This document shows positions 44,242 to 54,785 of a stretch of 64,000 nt of DNA, one piece after another (the stretch's first letter is position 1; the number at the start of each line of letters is the position of its first letter). Under the pieces are notes generated by a model. The model saw nothing but the letters and a program-made list of their open reading frames with translations. It was not told where the DNA came from and ran no database searches. Location of the stretch: assembly GCA_037501455.1 (NCBI GenBank), contig CM074858.1:89130501-89194500 (forward strand). The letters run 5' to 3'. Origin of the DNA: Lantana camara (Eukaryota > Streptophyta > Magnoliopsida > Lamiales > Verbenaceae). The translations under genes were made by a program, and so were the position numbers.

Positions 44242-45519
44242 CTTAGGATCTTAGTACCCGTTGGGAAACGTGTTCCTCTTAGATCTTTGGGAATTATAGA
44301 TTTTGAAAAAAAGTGGGAGCTACATTAGATTAAAGACCTTATCTTATGTATATCGTTATTATTCAGCATGCTCACCTAGTTCTCTGCTTAGCATTTAGGA
44401 TGTAGTTCTGTGATTCTCTACAATACGAAATGAAAACCCATTCGTATCCATCCTTAAGTCAAATAAGTTGACTAAGTACTGACTAACTCTAAATGGCTTC
44501 AGATCCTAAAATTCATTTTAGAATCCGACTAGAGAAAGGCGTTCTCTAAAAGGCGAAGTTTTTCAATTGTGAAAATTCGACCCGGGCCAAAAGAGAAGCA
44601 ACCTGAGGTAATGGGATTTTTCCAAACCACTTAAGAGCAATTGAACCACCTCATAAAATGTTACAATGTATAACATTATGGAATTATTCAATATTCCAAA
44701 TGAGGAAACAAGTGCACACGAACAAGGTCTAAAGATCTTACTTGAAGATCTTATGGTCTCGATCATCAACCGAGAAAAGAGTTCTCTATGCACTGATTGC
44801 TTACATTGCTTCCACCATCATTCAAACCCTTTATGCTCAATTAGAATGATGCTAATGTAGCATAGTTAATCATTTAGTTGATAATGGTTGAGAGCATCCT
44901 TAAGAAGGAATAAAAGGTTGAGATGGTTAATTCTTCTTCTAAACTCCCTAAGTTAAAGGCTTGAACGCCTAAAGAAGAAGAAACCCTTAAGAGCCCAATG
45001 GAGGGGCATGTAAGGGGTTCGCCCAAAAGACACTAGAGATCAAATAGGACGTTTGCTTCTATGGTAGCAAATAAGGACTTTGAAAGGGAACTGCGAAGAG
45101 TATGAGTACTCTGAAATGTTACCTCGTTTAGTAATTCTACTAGGAATAGAATTCACTAGTCTTGAGTCAATTCTGCATAATCCGTTATGCAAAGACTCAA
45201 GGTACTAATGTTCTGAACATGCAACGAGATAACAAAAGTAAGTGAGATGACAAAGCTTCGAATTACTTTGGAACGTTGAGATATAAAAGGATTAGCAAGT
45301 CGGACACCTTAAGATCATTCTATGAAAATGAACCTATAGTGTTGACTTCCTATGAATCCTGTCAAAGGGAAAATGTTCCCGGAACATTGTTTAGGTGAAA
45401 CATGGAACGTTCCAAAATTATAGTGGATTTCGATCCATGCTGATGAGTGTAAGATGCTTAATGTAAGCACTAGATACAATCGTCAGTTTAATCATTATGA
45501 ATGAATGTACTTGTTAAAG
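44242..45519 (+). other. E region between leader array and integrase remnant
   Basis: Presumably the former gag and protease region. Frames are full of stops and I cannot place any domain with confidence. Confidence 0.5.
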
Positions 45520-45740
45520 TACAAATTCGAAACTTATATGAAATTCTTGGAATTTCAAAAGGAGGTTAGGAACCGAAATAGTCATAAGTTATAGGTAAAT
45601 CGATATGATCGAGATAGCCAATATCTTAGTAACTAATTCCTTAGTCATCTTAGAGATAATAGGATTATCTCTCAGTAAACTAATTCGAGAACACCTTAGT
45701 GTTTCCGAATGAGGGAATGAAACCTAATGCAACATGGTCC
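45520..45740 (+). pseudogene. E integrase core remnant
   Basis: Translating across stops gives KFETYMKFLEFQKEV, then a degraded version of the copia motif usually read as Ser-Asp-Arg-Gly-Gly-Glu-Tyr-Leu-Ser (here YDRDSQYLSN), then LSHLRDNRIISQ. This matches the copia integrase segment around the second catalytic Asp. Several stops make it non-functional. Confidence 0.8.
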
Positions 45741-46499
45741 ATTCCATTGCAAGCTTTACTGACTTATAATCATTCTAGGAATAAACTCCCAGATTATGCA
45801 GTGAGAGATTTTGAATTTAGTACCTTCCAAAATCAGTCCTTTAGTTGCACTATGCAATGTGGCATATTAAATTCCCTAATTATTCTTATCCAAGAATTTA
45901 GTAGAATCCTCTTAAGTGAAGAGGATAGTGGGAGATAAGTTTGAAATGAGTTCAAGTTTATACAACGATATTGAATATCGTTTCTGCAATTCCCTTAGAC
46001 AAAGGTTGTTTGTCTCAAGGAATGTATCTTTCTTAAGGAATCGTTCCTGTAGAAGAAGAAAGACAAGCAAGCAGACCTCAAAGAAATTTGAGGATAAATA
46101 TCCACGCCACATAGAGAAGAAACGAGCCCATCTGATAAAACTTAGCCAAATTTTAGAGCATGTACACGTGTGAAACCCTTCTCTTAAGACGTGTTTAAAA
46201 CGCGTTCCTAGATAGCCAAGGAATTACTTGAAGAGGAGACACTGTCAGATTTGGAATCTGAGTAGTGTAAGCAAGCCTTGAAATCCAATATGGATTCCAT
46301 ATACTCGAACCAAGTTTTGACCTTGGTTGATCCACCTGATAGGATCAAGCTCGTGCAGCTTCGAGTGAATGAAAGCATTACAACCTTCTTGACGGTTGAA
46401 ATGCGAAAGTCCATTTGGATTGTGTTTATCACATCCTCATATTCTGACTATGAGATATGATAAATGAATATGAGAACTATCTTGTTCAATATGAGATTG

Positions 46500-47660
46500 A
46501 AAGAGACTGAAATAAGGTATTTCTATAAATCTCATATTCAGTGGGAGTATGCATAAGGTATACAAATCCCTAAAGTCAATCTATGGATTGATAAAGGCTT
46601 CTAGGAGTTAGACAATTCGATTCCATAGGATAGTCAAATCGTTTGGCACAGATGGAAGTCGAATAAGTCTTAAAAGTGTACATATGAAAGTTAGTGATGT
46701 AAGAGTCAATTTTTGGTTCTTTAGAAGACGACGTCCTTCTCATTAGGAATGTTAAGGATAACATGAAAGTTACCAATTCTTGTTTAAGAAATAATTTGAC
46801 ATGAAAGATCTTAGTGATTATCCTAAATTCTCGACATTCAGATCTATAGAAGATAGATCTAAGAGAATGAAAGGATTATCACAAAACGAGTACATAACCA
46901 TAATACTAAAAGGAGTTTAGTAGGGACAATGGAACATCTCTTTTGAAGAGTATGTGTCCTAAGATAACTTTAAGAAAGTTAGAATGTCCAAAATCCCTTT
47001 AAGTAAAAGGGTGCATAATATATGAAATGTTATGTACTAGACTTGATATGGCGCAACACTAAGCGTAGTGGGCCGAATCTAATATGACCTCAGAGAAGGT
47101 CATTAGATCTCTGTAAAGGATGTCCTCAGAGTACTTGAGAAGAAATGAGGATATGTATTAGTTTATAGAGCCCAAAAGATCTTATCATTGAAAGGATATT
47201 TTGATGTAATTGTTTCATCAAACATAGATGATTATGAAATCATTGAAAGGGTACAACTTCTACCAGAATGGTAATGCAATGTGTTGGAAAGGGGTTCCAA
47301 GGACGGACATTGCAAAACTCGACTATCGTAGTTGAGAACTTAGTCGTATTATATAACGCTAAGTTAAGTGTTTGGGTAAGAAACTCCATCTAACTGGTTA
47401 GATGAAGTTCCTAGCATGAAACAACTCCTTTATCATATTGTATGATAAAATGGATGGTTGCTCAAGTAAGAGAACCAGACCTCACCAAGAGACTGAACAC
47501 GTGATTACGAATCACTTTATAAGGAAAAGGTGTTTCCTAAGAGATGTGTAAACAAGAGGGTCACATCAGCAGAGAATATAGCAGATCCACTTTGGAAACG
47601 CCCAAAGTCAATAGGCTCTCAAAGTGCATCTTGAGAAGATGGGACTTAGAGTACCTAAAT
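46500..47660 (+). pseudogene. E reverse transcriptase and RNase H remnant
   Basis: Fragments in several frames follow the Ty1/copia RT-RNase H order. KVYKSLKSIYGLIKASRS is followed by a palm remnant reading DDVLLIRN (the usual YVDD region), then RDRSKRMKGLSQNEYI, then a segment like the MLCTRPDIAYA motif (here MLCTRLDMA). Near 47560 comes a piece equivalent to the conserved RNase H end with HI-RE and ADP-T-P. Many stops and frameshifts are present. The bias is toward copia and excludes Ty3 because integrase lies upstream. Confidence 0.88.
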
Positions 47661-47673
47661 GGCTTTTACGGGC

Positions 47674-47684
47674 AAGTGGGAGAT
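47674..47684 (+). other. Polypurine tract of E
   Basis: AAGTGGGAGAT directly before the LTR start TGTTAGG. Confidence 0.92.
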
Positions 47685-49976
47685 TGTTAGGAATAGTGCC
47701 CTAGAAAGCCGATTAGTCATAATCCGTTTTGGGACTTTCCTGGTATCACAGACAATCTTTGAATAATATACGAATGATTAATATCACAGGCAAACACTTC
47801 TTTATATGCCAATACGTGTTTTGTGTGTTTCCATTACGTGCGCATGTATGAGAACTCCCCTAATCCTGATGACTTTAGGACTCTACCATTTAGGTGAAAT
47901 GGTTCATGAAACGAGTCCTATATCACATAAGTCATGATTAGTAAAATACTCCAAGCCGATGAGTCCTACAGACAGTGGGAGTGTCAACCTGACTCCTCTA
48001 AGGCTTGCTTGTGGGATCACGCCCTTAAGAAGGACCACCTTGTTTCATGGAGGTGCAAAGTGTATAGTTGATACGTGCGTGATACATGAGGGTGCTTACT
48101 TTAATAAGTAAGTTCACTGAGGTGCCCCGTGTGAGAACATTCCTAAATGGGAAAGGAAGTTTCTATTTCAGGAAATGGAAACTTCCAGATTAGGAAATAT
48201 CTCACGAGTCATTGATGTGATTAATTGATCCTTAGACTTGAGGTTCCTTGTCACTTTATGAATTAACTCTGTAGTCTTTGGTATAAGCTTTAAAGGGTGT
48301 CGCCTTAGACAACTGATTCAAGGCTTATGCTGGGGCTGCACAAGTGATTCATGAAAGTGAATGAGAATCAAGAAAGGACCTACACTTGCATATGCAAGGT
48401 GATCTCTTATTGTGTAAGTCATTCATATGCCATATGGAGTCCTTGGCCAAGGCAGTAGATCAAGACATCAAGAAAAGGGCTTCTTGGATTGAGATCAAAT
48501 GGATATGAAATGCACTTAGCTTTAAGACCGGATTATTAGGGTTCTGATTATTCCCTTGCCCTAGATCTTGGTTGAGAGATAGTAAGTAGGAGGATTGTAT
48601 CTCACATGAATCAATGACTTAAAGGTTCTGTCGAATCCGAGCATTCCAATTCAGCTAGGGGTTAAACACCTGTTGCTAGACTATGGTTGTTTAATCTGTG
48701 GACTGATTAATTAATTAGTGAATTAATTAATTAGGGTCACTGCTAATTGAATTGAGAACCTAGAGGGTCACACACAACAACTTGATTACATGAGTTGAGG
48801 CTTTAAAATGATTAAACGAGTTAATCAAGCCAAGAGGATTCCACACGTGTGAAACCACACGTGTGCCTCACGTGAGTGACACGTGTCATTGTGACACGTG
48901 TCACACACGTGTATAAATATATGTGTATATTTATTTATATATTAAATAATTAATGTGATTAATTATTTAATAGACTCTGGTTTAATTTTGAATTAAAAAG
49001 AAAGTCTTATTTTGGAGAAAAATAATCTAGTTAATTAATTATGAATTAATTAATTAGATAAAATAAGTTATTTATTTTAAATAAATAAAGTATAAAATTA
49101 TCCAAAAATAGTTTGGATATTTTTAGCTCTCTTGAAAGTTGATTTGAATTAGAATTCAAAGTCAAAGTCAAAATTACTTGATGATCAAGTAATAGGAGAG
49201 AGAGAGACCAAAATCCTAGCCCATTAAGGACTAGGAATTTCGTCCCTCCCCTTTCTTATATATAGGGGAGCTCATGCTCCCCTTTAGAGCTAATCAAAAT
49301 TCTTTTGGTTCATGTGTTGAACACCATCCCTTCTCCAAGATAAACGAAACCCTAGGTTAAGCCTAAACACTAACTAGAGAACTAGCATCCTTATTAGTTA
49401 GATTGTAGCCAAGTTGGTGGACTATCTCTAGAGACTTCAAGTTAGAAGTTTTGAAGATTCGAGCTTTACCAAAAGTGGGGATTAAGCAAAACGATCAGAA
49501 GGGATGATGAAACGATTCTGAACCCGACGTGAAGCGAATGAAAAAATCGAACCAAAGAAGATGGCGAAAACCGTTCGTCCATATCCTGAAGGATGAATTT
49601 TTTCACGAGGGTTTTGTGACTGGCAGTTTTCTACTTTCGCAAAACTGGTTTTCGAAGGGAGTTTCAATCCTGCTTTTCTCGTTTCATGTTTCTTTCTTTA
49701 TGTTATATTGTTAAGAACATCTCTAACATGAATTGAATCTAGGTTGGTGTGGATTGCTATCCCGACAATGGATTCTGAAGTAGAAAGAGACTTTCGAGGG
49801 ACGGGTTGTCAAGCCGCGAGAAGAGCGTTCTTGGGTGGCTTGAAACGCTTCAAGAAAGAATAAAAGAAAAGTAAGTTTTCTATCTTTACGAATTTGGATA
49901 CACGATTGCGAGTTCAAGATCCTTTTGTTGGAAAAATTTTTAAATTCCGCTGCTTTCTGATTCGTGTTTTCCAACA
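47685..49976 (+). repeat. 3' LTR of E (2292 bp)
   Basis: Near-identical to 39944-42235. The G-box cluster and TATAAATA recur at 48844-48919. Confidence 0.95.
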
Positions 49977-49981
49977 ATATT
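49977..49981. other. Target-site duplication ATATT, right of E
   Basis: Identical to 39939-39943. Confidence 0.95.
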
Positions 49982-51620
49982 ATGCTATAATATGACACAT
50001 TATGAGTTTATTTCATATGGTATGAGTTTAATTCTTGAATTCCTTATGTGATCTCTCGTTATTTGCTCTGATATGCCTAAGTATGAATCCATCTGATATG
50101 CATTGCATCCATTTGCATTCGTATGAGTCGCCATGCGTCTAAGTGGTCCTTGATCGAGTCTAAGTCATGAGTTTATGTTTGTATATCTCAGATTTGAGTT
50201 CGGGAGGTGTTGGTTCCGCCATTTAGCCTCTTCTTGGCCGTCAACGCTCATCCGTGAGCACTTTTGGTAAAAGGTGAGGCTTAGGTTTGTTTCTTTTTAG
50301 TTAATACGACCTACAACCCTACGTGCTCATTTTAAAGCCCGTATGTGACTATACTATTATATTTATATAATAGATACGTGTTTATAAGATACGTTTATGA
50401 TCTTTTCATAAGATTAAATGTTTTGGACTATATGTATGAGCATATGTGAGCTTAAAAATGATTTGCAACAAGGCTATGCTCCAAACCGTGTGACTTCGTG
50501 CAAGCTTTGCTCTTCTTCAACTTGATATGTTTTCGGATGACACGGAGAGGTACGTTAAAAGCATAGGCCGAGTTGCACGGTAAGGTATGTTAAGGTATGT
50601 AAGTTTGTTACATTCTAATTATGTTAAGTTGCGAGTTTTGGTATGTTAAGTCTTGTTCAGATTTGCCGGGCCCAGGGAATTGTGGGTAAGGACGCCCGGG
50701 ACGGCAAGGGCCGTCGGGTTAAGCCTGTGCACGATTCCCATTTGAAGTACTAACGCACGACTCTTGGAGGTTGAGGAGGCGTGGTGCTTCAAGCACAATG
50801 TGGGTTAGCTACCCCTTGTGCATTGGTAAAAGTAGTGAGGGTTTGCTCCCCGAACTACATGTTCTTGGGGTTGGATTGGTTTATGATTTGTGTTTTCTAT
50901 TTTAATACGTATGTTAATAATTTGGGGAGTTAGAGTAAGACCCGTACTCACCGGGTATAAGAATTCGTTAAGATATGTTGATTATGAAACGGGATAGGAC
51001 CTTTCTTGTAAGCTATGTCCGATTATGGTATGAATATGTATAAGATTGATTCGAAAATGGTTTTTGGTATGCAAAATCCTATCCCGGTTCATAGTCTTTT
51101 ATTTAATACGTGCTTTGGCCTATATGTATACGTGTGTGGGTGTGCGTTAGCCCCCTCACTCAGTCGATGGACTGACCCTCTCCTTTCAATTTTTCAGTTT
51201 GCAGGTTGGTTCGTGCTAGGCGGAGTCGTGAGTCGGTCGGGTTCTAGTCTCCTAGTTCAAGTTGCATTCCATTAGCTTTCGGTCACATTTGTATATGTTT
51301 TAGATTTGTTAATCCAATTGTATATGCATCTCTGGGATTTGATTTATGTATGCTCTTTGAATTATATTTATATATTTTCGGGACAGGCTCCTAGGGCTAG
51401 ATGAACCCGTTTTTGTGGATTTATCTTCTTGGATTTTGATGTATGCTTTCGCTTTCTTAATATTATGCACGCTCTGGTATTGTCTTAGCTCCGCCTGGCT
51501 TAGCGAGTGTGTGTAGGTTCCTGTTCGCTTAGTCTTGGGCTCATGTATGGATTTTTATTTCATATGTGGGTTCGGGGCTAGGTGCGGGGGATGTGGTGGC
51601 TCGGCGCTCCGGGCGCTACA
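49982..51620 (+). repeat. 5' LTR of B, second part
   Basis: Resumes the B LTR and ends GGGCGCTACA. Next come the 8-nt spacer TCTTAAAG and the primer site. Confidence 0.95.
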
Positions 51621-51628
51621 TCTTAAAG

Positions 51629-51640
51629 TGGTATCAGAGC
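51629..51640 (+). other. Primer-binding site of B
   Basis: TGGTATCAGAGC, 8 nt from the LTR end. Confidence 0.93.
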
Positions 51641-51933
51641 CCCGGTTGCAAAACCGGAGTTCTAGTGTCGTGATTGTGTCAAGTATAGGTCGCACGGCTT
51701 AGGAACAACGTGCTAATGTGTGCATTGCGTTAAGATATGTGACTTTCTTGAATTATGTGTCTTAAATTTTTTTTACTTTCTTTTCATTAATTGTTGTTGT
51801 TGCATACTTTATGTGCGCTAATTGTTCCATTTACATGCCATAATCACTCACTAACCGTATGCATCGTACTTTAGTCTCCTTTGTGCATCATAGGTTAATA
51901 TTTTACAATGATTAACCACTCATCTCAACGACT

Positions 51934-52660
51934 ATGGCCCCTAAGCTAAAATTTGGATCAAGTAGAGATGAAAGCTCTTCACGACCGTCGAATCGTCGTA
52001 CCGATAATCAATCCTCCAAGATGAAGGGTAAAATGGCTCGATTGTTGGAAGAGATATTATATTCTTGTCGGGTGCGTCGTTTCTCGAAGAACAAATTCCA
52101 CTCACCCGTTGCGGAGGATCCAACCATAGTTATATAAACTATTGGAGAAGGTTGGGCAGGTGTACTAGATGCGGTTCCTCCGAACACAAGGTCAATGTAT
52201 GCCCTCGTATCTACCTAAGGAGACCGAACGAATCCGAAAGAGTGGCTCAATTTATAGATGGAATTAGGGAAGATCTTCGGGAATTAAAAAAAAACTGGGA
52301 TAGAGTCTAAAGCTTAGATTGTAAGTACCCGAGAAGCTTTTCGAGTTGAATCCAAGAAACTAAAAGAAAAGAGCCGAGTAGGAAGGATGTGATTGGGAAG
52401 TAGCTCGGGATCGGGATTAAAAAGAGACCGAGAGGACTCTCAAGTGGGATCGAAAGGAAAGAAGAAAGCGAAGGAATCCTCATCCGTGGAGCAACCGTCG
52501 CGTGTTCATTGTAGAAGAAATTCTCATACTTATGAGAATTGTTGGAAGAGGTTGGGGCAATGCTACAGATGTGGATCGCTGAAACACAAGTTGGAAGAAT
52601 ATGAACGACAAAGACCAAAGAGACTCCCGGGAGGTAATTGCATCCATTGCACGAGCATCC
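51934..52660 (+). pseudogene. B gag remnant with two diverged zinc-knuckle blocks
   Basis: An open stretch beginning MAPKLKFGSSRDESSS at 51934 is followed, across frameshifts, by two similar Cys/His blocks. The first (about 52110-52205) reads HSYINYWRRLGRCTRCGSSE then HKVNVCPR, with one intact CX2CX4HX4C knuckle (CTRCGSSEHKVNVC). The second (about 52497-52600) reads VHCRRNSHTYENCWKRLGQ then CYRCGSLKHKLEEYERQ, in which the last Cys is lost. This resembles the nucleocapsid end of Gag in chromoviruses, tandemly duplicated. No capsid or pol domain is recognisable. RNA binding by the original protein is likely from the family; this copy is non-functional. Confidence 0.75.
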
Positions 52661-52749
52661 ATCCCATATTGTATTTTACACTTACTTGGAATGTGTGTTA
52701 CATATTGCTATTTCTTATTGTTTTCTTGCCTGAGTTGGTGATAACGTGA

Positions 52750-54771
52750 TGCATAGCATATGCAAATCTAACCCGACATGCATGAGTTTAATGTTTTCAT
52801 GATAGCTTATAATTGAGAGAAGTCCCCCTTCGTGAGGGTGAAAACCGGGGTAAGAAGAAAGTGGTGATTTTAAAGATCCGGTTGAAGTTATATCAAGAAG
52901 TTGAGGGCTTAATCAAAGGGAGAAGATCGGTACACATGAACCTCCTCCTTATCTACTTGATGTAGGGGTTTGGATTTCGAGAGGGAAGGCCTTTTCCAAC
53001 GATGAATAATCAAGAAAGTATCGAAATAAGAAGTGGAACCGGGAATAAGTATTTAAACCCAATTCCTAGGAGGGAAACGAATGACTCTCGATTCTAGAGG
53101 AACTTTAATCCGATTCCACAGGATTGTCTAACCCAAGAAAAGAGAAAGGGAAAGATCTTGGAAATGCTTTAATTCAAGATCTACATCAATGATGGTTCTT
53201 CAAGAGGACCCAAGGTAAAATAGGTTCTTAAGGGGATGGGTAACGAAGATCGGCAGAGAAGGTTCGAATATCATATGGTTAGTGGATAATAAGTAATACG
53301 GGCCATCAAAGAAGAGTTTCCAATTAAACCAATCCATTAGAATTCAAGCTCGGGTAAGAAGAAGAAGAAGAAAGAATTGAAACACCTTGGATTTTGGGTA
53401 AGGAAGAAGTAGTATTGGGAGAATATAAAAAGAATCGATCATTACAGTGATTCCAAGTCTATAGAAAAACCAAGATGCGAGAAGTTCTATCTTCAGGATG
53501 GATTGGAGTTTACTTTCCAGATCCAAGTGGATTTGGCCGTGTTGTGAAGTTGAATTGGGAGATATAAAGCAACAAATGAAAACGATAAAGAAAGGACGGC
53601 AAAGAGTTTTGGAAGGCAATTGTCTACCCAAGTGCAAGTCAATAGAGGACAAGTCATACAACCAATTTGAATTCATAAAGAGTAAAATCAGAGAACTCCC
53701 ATCGAAGTGATAACTAGATGGATATTCAACACAACAACTGGAGATCGATTATTAGGAAGAAGCCAAGATGTTAATTCCATAGACATCAAGAATTGGGATC
53801 ACGGGCTTTAAAAAAATTGACTGACAATGGAGATTGTGAAGAAGTGAATACTAGGGCATGCCTTTTGATGACTCTGAGGGGTACCTCTTCACCGGACCCT
53901 AAATACAAAAGAGAGATGTCGAGAAACTGGGAGTTGGATTAGACAAAGTTAAGGATATCCTAAAAAGAGTGGGTTGAGAGACTTCTAGACCATCGGAGAC
54001 CATGATACGATCATTGTCGACCGAGTTTAGAATGGTTCAAGATTTAATGGGATATGGAAGATTTCGGGGGAAAAGAATTGAAACAATCCCTCGAGACAAT
54101 TACAGATAAAGTTGGGAAGAAGGAATGAAATTGCCAAGCTAGGATCCGTTCAAGAAAGCCAAGGTCAAGGAATTAGAATCATGAGCTTTAAGACGTCAAC
54201 TTTGACTCCTCACTCCATCTCCTTATGTGAAGGAGTACGATAAATGGTGAACAGTACCTACATTATTCATGGCACGTGCATCATGCATTTTAATTGTATA
54301 TTTGACATGTGTTTTACTTGTGCGTGTGCATGTTGTTGTGTGTTTTGCTCGTGTGTGTGTGTGGTTTTCTTACTGTAAGTTGAGGGTCAACGGTCTTCCG
54401 GAGCGAACAAGCAGTGGTGGTTTAGATCTCTAGCAAAGGGACTTCCTGAGTTAGAAGGTGCGAGCGGTGGTGGCTCGATAACCACACCATTCGTGTAACA
54501 CCGAGCTCTTGAGTAGTTGGAATGGATCAAACGATGGGTGATGAATCAACTTGGATCCTCCTATCGTGCGAAACATTTTAGTTGCTCCTAGCCCGAATCA
54601 AGCGGTGAGGAATTACTCCATCTAGATGTCAAGAAGTGATCAAACCCCTTATGCATGAAGACCTTACCGGGCTAACCCTTGTCGAGACGTCATGAACCTC
54701 GAACTTGGGTGAATACGGAAAGTTGTTCGAGCTTGAAACTCAAGCAGTAGAACCTGGGGACCAGGTTCTCT
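52750..54771 (+). other. B internal region, no gene recognised
   Basis: About 2 kb without recognisable domains. The part from 53262 onward is duplicated in B' (16058-16857 and 26236-26947). Site 54060/54061 is the uninterrupted version of the C insertion site. Confidence 0.85.
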
Positions 54772-54772
54772 T

Positions 54773-54785
54773 AAGGGGGGGAGAT
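54773..54785 (+). other. Polypurine tract of B
   Basis: AAGGGGGGGAGAT directly before TGTGACACC. Confidence 0.92.

Larger units (their letters stand above)
39944..49976 (+). mobile_element. Ty1/copia LTR retrotransposon E with decayed pol
   Basis: A 10.0-kb element with 2292-bp LTRs that differ at only about 14 sites by eye, a tRNA-Met primer site 2 nt after the LTR, a polypurine tract, and a 5-bp duplication. Integrase remnants precede RT and RNase H remnants, the Ty1/copia order. The internal region also has a 3-kb non-coding leader with two hairpin arrays. Confidence 0.93.
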
